51,892 nucleotides of DNA from CAZIVO01 sp964542765. Lineage in GTDB: Bacteria; Planctomycetota; UBA1135; UBA2386. The stretch lies in assembly GCA_964542765.1 (NCBI GenBank), contig CAZIVO010000010.1, forward strand, positions 1 through 51,892, read 5' to 3'. The first letter of the stretch is position 1, and the number at the start of each line of letters is the position of its first letter. Shown here piece after piece: positions 1 to 8,690 of this stretch. Below the pieces are notes generated by a model, which worked only from the letters and a program-made list of their open reading frames with translations, was not told the DNA's origin and searched no databases. A program made the translations under genes and the position numbers.

Positions 1-124
1 TGCGGGTGGTCGAGCGAAGAGCCGGGAGTGATTTTATAGCCTCGGGTGAGGTGCCAGAGCCTTCGCTGCCAAGGACGTAAGAGGTTTGGGCTTGATTCTC
101 AGCCCGTAGTTTGCCGATGCAACA
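1..124. other. Leader region with no recognisable gene
   Basis: I see no gene here. A short minus-strand ORF crosses it but runs into the regulator gene and has no family resemblance. A weak hairpin (GGGCT at about 88 with AGCCC at about 102) is the only structure noted, and no convincing promoter can be assigned. Confidence 0.4.
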
Positions 125-1495
125 TTGAGCAACAAGGACATGACTACGGCTATTGAATCCAACCATGTGACGCCCTGTACCGGGCGTGTTCTCTTGATTA
201 CGCATGATGGCAGGGTCACATCTCCCATCATGGAGGGTTTGCGCTTGGAGGGGTTTGACGCCACCTCCATTACCGGTGGGCCGGAAGCAATCGCTCAGGC
301 TTGCGACGATCAGATCGATGTGATCTTGCTCGACCAAGAGGTGGGCGAGGAGATCCAGGAGGAGATCCTGCAGCGAAGGGGTGGGGCGATTTCTTCAAGC
401 CTCGTTCTTCTCGGTCATTCTTCAGCTGATACCACCCCCTCCAAAGAATCCGAGGAGGGGCTTTTCTGGTGCGAGTTGTCGGATGTCAACAAGCTCGTGG
501 AAACGACCGCGATGGCCGCTCGTCTGCACAGGCTAGAGAAGGAAAACCGGATACTGAATAGCAAGCTGAGCGGCTTGCGTAAAAGTCAGGAGCTGGTGGG
601 TTCCACACCGGCCTTGCATCAGCTGAGCAGAGCGCTCGACCGGACATCTCAGAGCGATGCGACAGTGCTGATCGAGGGGCCTGTTGGATCAGGCAAGACC
701 TTGTCCGCTCGCATCATCCACCAGAGGAGCCGAAGGGGCGATCGATCGTTGGTCACCTTCTCGAGCGAGGCGGTTGATGTTGATCAACTCATGGAACGGG
801 CTTTGGCCGGAGATGGAAGCACCCTCCTCCTTGAAGATATAGAGAGGTTGTCGGCACCCGCGCAGGCTCGATTGGTGAGGTTGCTCAAGGAATCTCCCGT
901 GTGTGGACCGAAAGATAACTTGCTCGACCGGGTTCGCATCATTGCGACAACCTCGGCGCGGTTACCCGAACTCGTTGCCCGGAATCAGTTCCGCGAGGAC
1001 TTGTTCTATCGCCTCAATGCTTGCCCCGTCAGCGTGCCTCCCTTGCAGGGTCGGCGCGACGATGTCTTGCCGCTGGCACGACACTTCTTGAAACAATCAT
1101 CGGAAATCGCAGGCGTGCAGTCGGCTGGATTTACTGCGGAGGCCGCGCTGTTTCTTGAGGCTTCGTCATGGCCTGGGAATGTTGCCCAGCTGGAGAACAT
1201 GGTCTCGCATGCGCAAGCACGTGCTTCGGGAGAAGCAATCGATCAGAAACATCTCCTCGGCCCGTCTGCGGATCGGCAAGATGTTCAGGACCCATCTCCG
1301 GGCCGATGCTTGGAGGACGATCTCACGGGCGTATCCGAAGATCAGATCCGACCGTTCCATGAGGAGGAAAAGCGACTCCTCGGGAGGGCGTTGGCGGCTA
1401 CCGGAGGAAATGTCCGCCGCGCCGCACAACTCCTGAAGATCGGCCGGGCGACGCTCTATCGGAAGATCCAGACCTATCAGCTCCGGCTCCAGTAG
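125..1495 (+). CDS. Sigma54-type AAA+ response regulator lacking the GAFTGA loop
   Basis: A 456-residue NtrC-architecture protein: a receiver-like domain (residues about 20-130), an AAA+ domain (about 155-375) and a Fis-type helix-turn-helix (about 415-456). Walker A is GPVGSGKT at 185-192. The receiver keeps a possible phosphoacceptor D70, but the usual KP motif reads as EL. The AAA+ domain lacks about 22-25 residues where the sigma54-contacting GAFTGA loop should be: the segment goes straight from DQLMERALAG to the Walker B strand. Walker B reads ED instead of DE, and GNVREL is GNVAQL. The FREDLFYRL segment is intact. Such proteins bind DNA but should not remodel sigma54 holoenzyme (family knowledge). 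The start is TTG 125 or ATG 140, neither with a strong ribosome site. The NtrB-like kinase at 2363 is the obvious partner candidate. Confidence 0.85.
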   Translation: MSNKDMTTAIESNHVTPCTGRVLLITHDGRVTSPIMEGLRLEGFDATSITGGPEAIAQACDDQIDVILLDQEVGEEIQEEILQRRGGAISSSLVLLGHSSADTTPSKESEEGLFWCELSDVNKLVETTAMAARLHRLEKENRILNSKLSGLRKSQELVGSTPALHQLSRALDRTSQSDATVLIEGPVGSGKTLSARIIHQRSRRGDRSLVTFSSEAVDVDQLMERALAGDGSTLLLEDIERLSAPAQARLVRLLKESPVCGPKDNLLDRVRIIATTSARLPELVARNQFREDLFYRLNACPVSVPPLQGRRDDVLPLARHFLKQSSEIAGVQSAGFTAEAALFLEASSWPGNVAQLENMVSHAQARASGEAIDQKHLLGPSADRQDVQDPSPGRCLEDDLTGVSEDQIRPFHEEEKRLLGRALAATGGNVRRAAQLLKIGRATLYRKIQTYQLRLQ

Positions 1496-1582
1496 TCGCG
1501 GTCAGCTGTTTCATTTCTGGCACCAGCGCAAGCCGGATACATTCGGGCCTCGGTTCCGTGGCCGATATCGGCCGCATACGTA

Positions 1583-2287
1583 GTGTCTGATGACGAGGCG
1601 CGGAAACGTGATTCAGCTCTGACCATGCCTGCCCGGGAAAGCTCTGGTCCGGTGCCGATCCTGTTCCAGGACGAGCACCTGTTGGTGGTCGACAAGCCTG
1701 CTCGGATGCTGGTCGTTCCTGCGCCCGGCCGCCGCCGTCCGACGGTTGTTGACCGTGTGGGTGATCAACTCGGGTCACGAGTATTTGCTGTGCACAGGCT
1801 TGATGAGGACACGACGGGAGCTCTCGTCTTGGCCCGCACGGCCGAAGCGAGGCAAGCTCTCGAGGAGATCTTCCGGAAGCATCTGGCGGAGAGGCTGTAT
1901 CTGGCATTGACGGTGCGCACACCCAGCCCCGCTGCCGGATGTATAGAGTCACGGATGCGAGAGACCAGCGCGGGCATCATGGAGTCCGTGGAGTCTGGCC
2001 CTGCTGAGCGAGCGGTCACCCATTACCGGGTTCTTGCCCGACGGGGTCGGCATTGTCTGGTCGAGTGCCGCCTCGAGACCGGTCGACGGAACCAGATCAG
2101 GGTTCACATGGCCGAGATAGGATGCCCGATAGTGGGCGACCGAAAATACGGCGACCGTAGCCGCGGCTATCGGCGACCCATGTTGCACGCCTTCCGGATT
2201 TGCTTCGAGCATCCTCTGGGAGGGAATGATGTTGCGATCGAAATCCCCCCCGCTGAGCAGGATCTTGTCCCCCCTCCGGGTGCTTGA
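1583..2287 (+). CDS. RluA-family pseudouridine synthase
   Basis: A 234-residue protein that should isomerise specific uridines to pseudouridine in rRNA or tRNA. The catalytic motif HRLDEDTTG contains the expected aspartate (D74). Downstream RNQIRVHMAEIG and GDRKYGD are the normal RluA signature blocks. There is no N-terminal S4 RNA-binding domain, so it resembles the shorter RluA/RluC-catalytic-only forms, and the target site cannot be told from sequence. The start is GTG 1583; an in-frame ATG at 1625 would still leave a complete catalytic domain. It lies between a regulator and a histidine kinase on the same strand, with gaps of about 90 and 75 bp. Confidence 0.88.
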   Translation: MSDDEARKRDSALTMPARESSGPVPILFQDEHLLVVDKPARMLVVPAPGRRRPTVVDRVGDQLGSRVFAVHRLDEDTTGALVLARTAEARQALEEIFRKHLAERLYLALTVRTPSPAAGCIESRMRETSAGIMESVESGPAERAVTHYRVLARRGRHCLVECRLETGRRNQIRVHMAEIGCPIVGDRKYGDRSRGYRRPMLHAFRICFEHPLGGNDVAIEIPPAEQDLVPPPGA

Positions 2288-2362
2288 TTTGCTCGGGACA
2301 TCTAGAAAGCTGGCAGAAAACACAGTCGGGTTAACGGCCGTCATGCAATAGCATCTAGGGCG

Positions 2363-3751
2363 GTGCGAGATCATGTGTCCGGGGCGGTTCTGGGTGGGGG
2401 TCCAGAAGATCGTTCTCCACTCTTGTTGAGCGGAGCAGGCCGATTCCTTGCTCCCACAGCAGCGATGTTTGCGGTTGCTTGCCTGACGGCTACCACCCTG
2501 CTCGGGGTGCTGAACGGAACATCTGCGTTCTTCTTGCCGGAAGCTGCGGGCGCCGTCGGCTGGGCCAATCGTATCGGCGCTGGCCTGGGTCTCGCGGCCG
2601 CTGTCCCAGCGTTTCTGGTGGCTTTTCATCTGGCTCGCCGGGGCTCTATTCATGGCGCTGCAGTGAGCATCCATGCCGGCCTGCTCATCTTGATCCTCTC
2701 GTGTGTTTTGCCGGCAGCGGCTCCATTGGCCTGGCTCCTCTTTCCGCCGCTGATCATCCTCTCCTTCGTCGTGCTTGGACTGGTGCATGGTGCGGTGATG
2801 ACATTGCTAGGTGCGGCCACTTTTCTCTTCGTGGATTCGATATCGCAGGGCGGCTTGGCGAACCTGATGGCGCAGCCCTGGCCGAGCGTTCTTCCTGTTG
2901 TGGCGGCTTTTTCAGGCGTGGCAGCTGTCGGGGTTTTGTTCCATGTGATCTTGCGCCGCGCCTTGCTCGCGGAGCAGCGTCAGCGCCATCAGATTTCGGA
3001 GACCGGCAAGGTGCTTGAGTATCAAGAGCGGTTGCTGCACCACGCCTTGCGAGTAGAGACGGCGGCAGAAGCTGCGGGCATGGTCGTCCACCAGCTCAGG
3101 AATCAGTTTCAGGTGATGATCGGTCATGCGGCCGTTGGTGAATTGGCTTCGGACGATGAAAAGCAGGAGCGGTTCCGCAAGATCCAAGAGGGCGTTGCCG
3201 GGAGCCGAGCCTTGCTCGATCAGTTGCTCGATCTTTCCCATCCGCACGAATCACCCAAGAAGGATGTTGATCTCGGAGTGGCGTGTGCAAACTTCGTGGC
3301 GAACACTCGCCGCATGTTGCCATCGCGAGTTCGGTTCGTGGCCGATATAACATCGCTCAATCTGCCGGTGTCACTGGACCCGGGCGGTCTGGAGCAGGCT
3401 CTTTTGAATCTTGTCATCAATGCATGCGATGCGATCGTGGGGGTGGGTGATCTGATGCTCAAGGTGGGCCCTGCTGACCCAGGCAAGGTTGAGATTTCTG
3501 TGGCCGATACGGGACCGGGCATTCCAGAAGATCAGCTGGATGGGATCTGGGAGCCTTACTTCACGACCAAGCCTCGCGGAAAAGGTACGGGCCTCGGCCT
3601 TCCTTCAGTGAAGCGTTTTGTCGAAAGTCATGATGGCACCATCGAGCTGGAGAGCACGTCCGGGGAAGGCACCAGGTTCAAGCTGACCTTCCCGCTGGCT
3701 ACCGTTCAGCGCGAAGACTCATCCGAGACCTTGGCGGCGCCTACAAGCTGA
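2363..3751 (+). CDS. NtrB-like membrane sensor histidine kinase
   Basis: A 462-residue kinase. Residues about 28-200 are a hydrophobic multi-helix sensor region with roughly five or six membrane spans and no recognisable periplasmic domain. A dimerisation/phosphoacceptor segment follows, with H243 in VVHQLRNQ. The HATPase domain has the N box around N353 (NLVINACDAI), the G1 box DTGPGIP, the F box (EPYFTTK) and the G2 box GKGTGLGL. All catalytic blocks are intact, so it should autophosphorylate. The GTG start at 2363 is the best available and a second GTG lies four codons in. Its nearest regulator is the NtrC-like protein at 125. The last 11 bp overlap the convergent cyaY gene tail to tail. 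Confidence 0.85.
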   Translation: MRDHVSGAVLGGGPEDRSPLLLSGAGRFLAPTAAMFAVACLTATTLLGVLNGTSAFFLPEAAGAVGWANRIGAGLGLAAAVPAFLVAFHLARRGSIHGAAVSIHAGLLILILSCVLPAAAPLAWLLFPPLIILSFVVLGLVHGAVMTLLGAATFLFVDSISQGGLANLMAQPWPSVLPVVAAFSGVAAVGVLFHVILRRALLAEQRQRHQISETGKVLEYQERLLHHALRVETAAEAAGMVVHQLRNQFQVMIGHAAVGELASDDEKQERFRKIQEGVAGSRALLDQLLDLSHPHESPKKDVDLGVACANFVANTRRMLPSRVRFVADITSLNLPVSLDPGGLEQALLNLVINACDAIVGVGDLMLKVGPADPGKVEISVADTGPGIPEDQLDGIWEPYFTTKPRGKGTGLGLPSVKRFVESHDGTIELESTSGEGTRFKLTFPLATVQREDSSETLAAPTS

Positions 3752-4061
3752 TCGGCCTGCTAAGCTTGGCGGAGAGGACCTCTTCCAGAACAAGCTGCAG
3801 GGGCCCACGCCCCTTTGTATCGAGCCATTCGCCAGCTTCATCTTGCTGGAAGTGCCAGGCGGAAGCCCCTGCGGCGAGCCAGATCTGGTGCGCGGCAGTT
3901 TGGCGATTCATGATGAATTTTGTGCCGTCCTCGAACTCGATGGTCAACACGCCCATCGCAAGATCACAGTCGAGTTCATCAAGGTCTTCCTCGATGAGGG
4001 ACTCCAAGATCTTCTCCATGAAGGAGTCGGTTAGCTTTGAGAATTCGACATCGCTGCTCAT
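3741..4061 (-). CDS. cyaY: Frataxin-family iron donor protein CyaY
   Basis: A 106-residue acidic protein matching the frataxin/CyaY fold along its length: an acidic N-terminal helix (EEDLDELDCD at about 24-33), then strands carrying GVLTIEFEDGTKFIMNRQ, then QIWLAAGASAWHF and a WLDTKGRG segment. Frataxins bind iron through the acidic ridge and modulate iron-sulphur cluster assembly on IscS/IscU (family knowledge). No isc or suf gene lies in the window. The start is ATG 4061, and the length is normal for CyaY. The 3' end overlaps the histidine kinase gene by 11 bp in convergent orientation. Confidence 0.88.
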   Translation of the reverse strand: MSSDVEFSKLTDSFMEKILESLIEEDLDELDCDLAMGVLTIEFEDGTKFIMNRQTAAHQIWLAAGASAWHFQQDEAGEWLDTKGRGPLQLVLEEVLSAKLSRPISL

Positions 4062-4124
4062 TGGATCAACTGTGGTTCATGCGATAGGGCAACAACGTAA
4101 GGCTGCGAGTTTGTTGCGGGCAGG

Positions 4125-5132
4125 TCATGCTCCCGATTTTATATCCGCGAGGCGGAGCCATTCCGGCAGGAGGTCGGTGGCGCTGATCCCCTCAGCATCG
4201 GCCTCGAAGGAGAGCACGACTCGGTGCCGGAGAGCCGGAAGGGCCACGGACAGGATGTCCGAGCGTGAAACGGACGATCGCTCATCCAAAAGGGCTAGCG
4301 TCTTTGCCGCGAGCACGATGGCCTGCCCCGCTCGTGGGCTGGCGCCATAGCGGACGAGCCGCCGGGTGTTCTCATCGGAACCCTCTCCGGGATGGGTCGC
4401 GCGCAGAAGTTGGGCGACCAGTTGCAGGAGGTGTTCGCCACATATGACCTGTCGCGCCAGAGACCGAAACTCGAGAACCTCTTCTCCTGTCAGGACCTTC
4501 TGCAATTGTGGCGAAGCCACGCCCGTTGTGGTGTCGAGGATCCGCACCATGTCCGAAACCTCTGGCGAGGAGACAATCAACTTGAAGAGAAATCGATCGA
4601 GTTGAGCTTCAGGCAGGGGGTAGGTTCCTTCCAGTTCGATCGGATTTTGTGTGGCTACCACGAGAAATGGCTGCGGCAAGGCATGTGTGGTGGTGCCGAC
4701 GGTGACGGAACTCTCCTGCATGGCTTCGAGCATCGCGGATTGGGTTTTGGGCGTGGCTCGATTGATCTCATCGGCCAAAACCAGATTCGAGAAGATGGGG
4801 CCTTCTTGAAAGCGGAATCGTCGTTCGTTGCCGTGGTCTTCGATGATTCGAGTTCCCGTCACGTCCGCAGGCATCAGGTCCGGTGTGAATTGAATCCGCG
4901 AGAATTCCAGCCCCAAGCAATCGGCGAGCGAATTGGCGAGCATCGTCTTGCCCAGGCCGGGGAGGCCTTCCAGAAGGACGTGTCCCCCTGCGAGTTGCGC
5001 GACCAGAAGGTGTTCCACCAACTCGGTTTGGCCGATGAAGACGCGGGAAATTTCCTGACGGAGAACCTGCACTCGCTGCACCAGTTCGGTGACGCGGGTT
5101 TGCAGAGCCTGGCCATCGGTAAGATCAGTCAT
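4125..5132 (-). CDS. MoxR-family AAA+ ATPase
   Basis: An AAA+ chaperone-like ATPase of the MoxR group, about 335 residues from the ATG at 5132. A TTG at 5180 would add 16 residues with no better ribosome site. In the longer numbering Walker A is GLPGLGKT (72-79), Walker B ends in DE (136-137), and ATQNPIELEGTYPLPEAQLDRF is the diagnostic sensor-1 and arginine-finger block (quoted here only by its type; it spans about codons 180-200). MoxR proteins usually act with DUF58 and VWA-domain partners encoded next door to insert metal or assemble complexes. None of those partners is adjacent here. The divergent neighbour is a TPR lipoprotein. Confidence 0.92.
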   Translation of the reverse strand: MTDLTDGQALQTRVTELVQRVQVLRQEISRVFIGQTELVEHLLVAQLAGGHVLLEGLPGLGKTMLANSLADCLGLEFSRIQFTPDLMPADVTGTRIIEDHGNERRFRFQEGPIFSNLVLADEINRATPKTQSAMLEAMQESSVTVGTTTHALPQPFLVVATQNPIELEGTYPLPEAQLDRFLFKLIVSSPEVSDMVRILDTTTGVASPQLQKVLTGEEVLEFRSLARQVICGEHLLQLVAQLLRATHPGEGSDENTRRLVRYGASPRAGQAIVLAAKTLALLDERSSVSRSDILSVALPALRHRVVLSFEADAEGISATDLLPEWLRLADIKSGA

Positions 5133-5276
5133 GGGATCATCCGCAAGGCTAGCATTGTAGGAGTCGGGGTCACGGGACAAGATGAAAGCATGATCAGGAG
5201 CCTGAAACGAGCAAGCAAGGCCTCTCGGGAGGGAGCGCCGCTTTTGCCCATCGTTCGGAGGTCATCGGGAGGTGGC

Positions 5277-6374
5277 TTGCGGTCAGGGGTTCTGAGGCGC
5301 TTTTCCGCTGTTTGCGGGCTTTTGCTCGGGCTTTTTTCTGCTTGTGGTGGGATGGCTCCGTTGCCACAGGAGATTGCGGCAAGGCTGCCTCCCGAGCGGC
5401 ACCTGGGGGAGGTTGAGCGAGCCCGGGTGAGCGAGCACACACAGGCGGCGGTGGAGCGCCTGTTTGCTGGAGACCACGCGATGGCCCGCACGGAATCCGA
5501 GGCGGCCCTGATATTTGACCCCCGGCAGGCTCGAGCACGAGCGGTGCGCGCGCATTGCCTGATGAAGGATGCTCGCGAGGAGGTTCCGCCGATACTGGCA
5601 ATCTGGAGCCGCGCTGAGGGAGAATTGCTGTTGGCCTGGAAATTAGCGCCGAAAGACCCGGTCGTGGGCCTGCTCCGGGCACAGTTTTTTGAGGCGGATG
5701 GCCACCTCTCGTCGGCTGCCGCGGCCCTGGAAATTTCGCTGGTATCGTCCCCGGACGATCGTTCATTGCTTCGAATGGCCACGCGCCTCCGATACGAACT
5801 CGGAGAGGAGAGGCAAGCCCTGCCCTTGCTGCACCATCTCTTGGAGCTGGAGCCGAAGGACCCTGATGCGCTGTATCGCCTGGGTTGCTGCTCGCTCGAG
5901 ATTGCCGAGTCAACCAATGGTTCTGTCGAACGACGGGAGCTTTTGAAGAACGCCGCAGCTGCGTTTCGCCAGCACAGGGGTCTCGCTCCTGATGATATTG
6001 ATAATTTCATTGGTGAGGCGAGGGCGCGCTTTCTCGCGCTCGATAGCACGGAGGAGCACACAAAGGAGATGCTTGCGATCCTCACGCTCTATGAGCAAGC
6101 CGCCAAGATTGCCCCCTCTTCGGCCGAGCCTGATTTTGGTCGTGGTGTGATCTTTGCGGAACTGGGTCGTGCGAAGAAATCTCGAGTTGCGTATGAGCGG
6201 GCGCTGGTGTGTGACCCGCAGCACGTGGGATCGTTGCTCAATCTTGCCGCGAGCCTGGCGGCAGCAGGAGAGCATTCCGATGCGCGTGATCTATGTCACC
6301 GCGCTCTGAAACTGAACCTCACTTCTACCGAGCGCCGACGAGTCCAGAGCTATCTGGCGAAACCACCGGGCTAG
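5277..6374 (+). CDS. TPR-repeat lipoprotein
   Basis: A secreted tetratricopeptide protein of about 365 residues. I chose TTG 5277 because a GGGAGG ribosome site lies just upstream and the result is a textbook lipoprotein signal: basic MRSGVLRRF, hydrophobic core, then the lipobox-like LFSAC. An ATG at 5190 is in frame but adds a long arginine-rich tail. The body carries at least five TPR-like helix pairs, including segments ending in DPRQARARAV, EPKDPDALYRLG and DPQHVGSLLNLAA. It probably scaffolds an envelope complex. The open frame extends much further upstream, but that part is antisense to moxR and is not coding. Confidence 0.75.
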   Translation: MRSGVLRRFSAVCGLLLGLFSACGGMAPLPQEIAARLPPERHLGEVERARVSEHTQAAVERLFAGDHAMARTESEAALIFDPRQARARAVRAHCLMKDAREEVPPILAIWSRAEGELLLAWKLAPKDPVVGLLRAQFFEADGHLSSAAAALEISLVSSPDDRSLLRMATRLRYELGEERQALPLLHHLLELEPKDPDALYRLGCCSLEIAESTNGSVERRELLKNAAAAFRQHRGLAPDDIDNFIGEARARFLALDSTEEHTKEMLAILTLYEQAAKIAPSSAEPDFGRGVIFAELGRAKKSRVAYERALVCDPQHVGSLLNLAASLAAAGEHSDARDLCHRALKLNLTSTERRRVQSYLAKPPG

Positions 6375-6388
6375 ATGCGGGCAAGCGC

Positions 6389-7162
6389 TCAGAAGCCCAT
6401 GATCGAGAAGCCGGCATCGACGTAGATCGTCTGTCCCGTGATTCCGCGGGCGCCGTCGGACAGGAGGAAGGCGGCTGCACTGCCAACGTCATCTTGATGG
6501 ACGTTGCGGCGCAGCGGAGATTTTTTGGCCATCTCCTCGGGGAGTGTCGAGAAGTTGCTGACTCCCATGGCCGATGTTGTCTTGATCGGGCCTGCCGAGA
6601 TTGCGTTGACGCGGATTCCTTTTGGCCCGAGATCAGCGGCCAGATATCGAGTGCAGGCTTCGAGAGAGGCTTTTGCAACGCCCATGACGTTGTAGTTTGG
6701 GATCACCTTTTCGGCGCCGTAATAGCTCAGGCAAACCATACTGCCGTCACGGCCCTCCATGAGTGGTGCTGCAGCTCGTGCGAGCGCGACCAACGAGTAG
6801 GCCGACACATGTTGAGCCATCTGGAATCCCTCCCATGAGGTGTCGGAGAAGGCGCCCCCCAGTTCTTCGCGCTTGGCGAAGGCGACTGAATGGACCAGAT
6901 GATCGATCTGGCCGAAGCGCTCGTGGAGGGCGTCGAAGAAGCTGGTGATCTGACTCTCGTCGGTTACATCGCAGGGAGCGATGAATGTGTTTTCAGGGAG
7001 GCTTTCTGCAAGCTTCCGCACACCCCGCTCCATGCGCTCGTTCTGGTAATTCAGAGCGATCGTGGCGCCTTCATTTGCGAGGGCCTGGACGATTCCCCAA
7101 GCGATCGAGCGCTTGTTCGCGACGCCGAAGACCACAGACACTTTTCCATCGAGGGAAGTCAC
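6389..7162 (-). CDS. fabI: Enoyl-[acyl-carrier-protein] reductase FabI
   Basis: A 257-residue NADH-dependent enoyl-ACP reductase that performs the last reductive step of each fatty acid elongation cycle. It is an atypical short-chain dehydrogenase: the nucleotide-binding segment is GVANKRSIAWG, HSVAFA follows the NADH strand, and the catalytic tyrosines and lysine lie in SYYGAEKVIPNYNVMGVAK (Y-x6-Y-x6-K class). The tail ITGQTIYVDAGFSIMGF is typical of FabI. The start is GTG 7162. The gene is separated by about 60 bp from mutY upstream and converges with the TPR lipoprotein gene. Confidence 0.95.
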   Translation of the reverse strand: MTSLDGKVSVVFGVANKRSIAWGIVQALANEGATIALNYQNERMERGVRKLAESLPENTFIAPCDVTDESQITSFFDALHERFGQIDHLVHSVAFAKREELGGAFSDTSWEGFQMAQHVSAYSLVALARAAAPLMEGRDGSMVCLSYYGAEKVIPNYNVMGVAKASLEACTRYLAADLGPKGIRVNAISAGPIKTTSAMGVSNFSTLPEEMAKKSPLRRNVHQDDVGSAAAFLLSDGARGITGQTIYVDAGFSIMGF

Positions 7163-7221
7163 GCAATCACGATAACGACCGGGGCCGTATCATCTCTCCA
7201 GAATTCTGGACAAGGCGGTTT

Positions 7222-8280
7222 TCATTCCCTTGCGGCGAGGAAGAGAGACGCTTTTTGAAAGGTCTTTCGCGCCGTGGTTGTCCAGGGTGTCGAGGGATCA
7301 TCGGGTCGGGCAGCCATCAGGTTGGGTCCTGGCCCGCGGTCGCAGGACGCTTGATGAACCACCAGCGTGATCTTGTGATTGGTGATCGAGTGACGGATCC
7401 GTGCCAAGACCTCACCGACCTCGAAATGAACGCCATAGAGCCCTCGGAGTTCGCGTTCGAGATCCTCGGCGCTTTCGACATCGGCCAATGGCCCTGGCCC
7501 TGGTAGATCGACCTGGCCGGCATTGATGCTGCCATCGGGGACACGAGTTCCGAGAATGCGGCCGCCGTCGACCGAGACCAGGATAGCCCGTGACTGGACT
7601 TCGACGGTCAGCGGTGCTTTTGGCAGTTGTGGCAGTTGCTCCAAGAGACCTTGCTGCCTGCCCTGGCAATCCTCAGAGACCGGGCAGGCTTCGCATTTAG
7701 GGGAGCGTGCGAGGCATGTCGTGGCGCCGAGTTCCATGAGAGCTTGGTTGAAGTCTCCCGGTTGTTGGCGGTCTTGCCATTCTCGCACGGCGGCCTCGAC
7801 TGCGCGTTGCCCTTCGCCTCGCCTGACATTGGACTCGATCAGGCGATGGCGAGCAGTAACCCGCAGAACATTGCCATCGATGGCCAACTCACACAGACCA
7901 AAGGCGATCGAAGCCACGGCTCCAGCCGTGTAAGGACCTATCCCCGGCAGAGCGCCCAGCTCCTCTGCATTGTCCGGGACATTGCCACCATGGCGGGTCA
8001 TCACCTCACGCGCCCCTTCGCGCAGGAAACGCGCTCGGCGGTAGTAGCCGAGGCCGCGCCATGCGGAGAGCAGCACATCGTCATCGGCGCCTGCGAGGGA
8101 GCGTGGGGTGGGGAATTGGCCGATGAATTTTGGCCACACATGCCGCACCACATCGGCCCGAGTTTGTTGCAGCATGACCTCGCTCACCCAGATGGCCCAC
8201 GGGTCCGAAGTGTTTCGCCAAGGCAGGTCGCGGCGGTTGACTTCATACCAAGCCAGGAGCCTGTGAGAGAAGGATTTCAA
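7222..8280 (-). CDS. mutY: A/G-specific adenine DNA glycosylase MutY
   Basis: A 352-residue DNA repair glycosylase that removes adenine mispaired with 8-oxoguanine. The general acid glutamate is in WVSEVMLQQT, the helix-hairpin-helix is LPGIGPYTAG, and the catalytic aspartate is in IDGNV. The iron-sulphur cluster cysteines follow the C-x6-C-x2-C-x5-C spacing (CLARSPKCEACPVSEDC). The C-terminal half fits the NUDIX-like 8-oxoG recognition domain. The reading frame is open to 8484, but that extension lies antisense-like over the neighbouring gene. I place the start at TTG 8280, which forms a TTGA overlap with the stop of the upstream membrane-protein gene, implying translational coupling. Confidence 0.93.
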   Translation of the reverse strand: MKSFSHRLLAWYEVNRRDLPWRNTSDPWAIWVSEVMLQQTRADVVRHVWPKFIGQFPTPRSLAGADDDVLLSAWRGLGYYRRARFLREGAREVMTRHGGNVPDNAEELGALPGIGPYTAGAVASIAFGLCELAIDGNVLRVTARHRLIESNVRRGEGQRAVEAAVREWQDRQQPGDFNQALMELGATTCLARSPKCEACPVSEDCQGRQQGLLEQLPQLPKAPLTVEVQSRAILVSVDGGRILGTRVPDGSINAGQVDLPGPGPLADVESAEDLERELRGLYGVHFEVGEVLARIRHSITNHKITLVVHQASCDRGPGPNLMAARPDDPSTPWTTTARKTFQKASLFLAARE

Positions 8281-8690
8281 AATGGGTGGGAGCGGTGGAG
8301 AACGGCCAGCAGGACAATCGTTGCCCCCAGGATACAGGCTACCAGCGCCCTTGTCCGGGAGGGTCGCCGCACGAGGCTGATGAGAAGGTGGAGCAAGATC
8401 AAGCCGAGCACGAGTTTGGTATGTAGGAGGGCCGTGTTGAACCCCTTGCCACCGAGCCACCCCACTCCGGTGGCCGGGGCCCACTTCAAAAGGCCGGTCC
8501 CCAGGAGCAGGATCACGGCTGAAAGGACGAGCGCCAGCGGCGGCCCCCCCGAGGGCTTTGCAGCATGCCCTGCGGCGTCCGTTTTGTTGCCTTCGTGGTT
8601 TGCGACCAAGCAGATGGCGATGCTGGCAGCGGCCAGCGCGACGCCCATCAGATGGCCGAAATCAATCAAGGCGCGCAGGAAGGGATTCAT
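8277..8690 (-). CDS. CopD/DUF-type four-helix integral membrane protein
   Basis: A 137-residue membrane protein with four predicted spans (about residues 8-28, 50-66, 88-106 and 113-130). Histidines fall in FGHLMG, LLHTKL and LLHLL, an arrangement reminiscent of CopD-like or haem-binding four-helix proteins; no family can be assigned firmly. The start ATG 8690 overlaps the upstream stop as ATGA, and its own stop overlaps the mutY TTG as TTGA, so three genes form one coupled unit. The link with an iron-sulphur DNA repair enzyme may be only operonic. Confidence 0.7.
   Translation of the reverse strand: MNPFLRALIDFGHLMGVALAAASIAICLVANHEGNKTDAAGHAAKPSGGPPLALVLSAVILLLGTGLLKWAPATGVGWLGGKGFNTALLHTKLVLGLILLHLLISLVRRPSRTRALVACILGATIVLLAVLHRSHPF

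Noticed and set aside
4392..5189. Long plus-strand open frame ahead of the TPR lipoprotein
   Set aside because: It is antisense to the well-supported moxR gene, and a signal peptide begins only at 5277.
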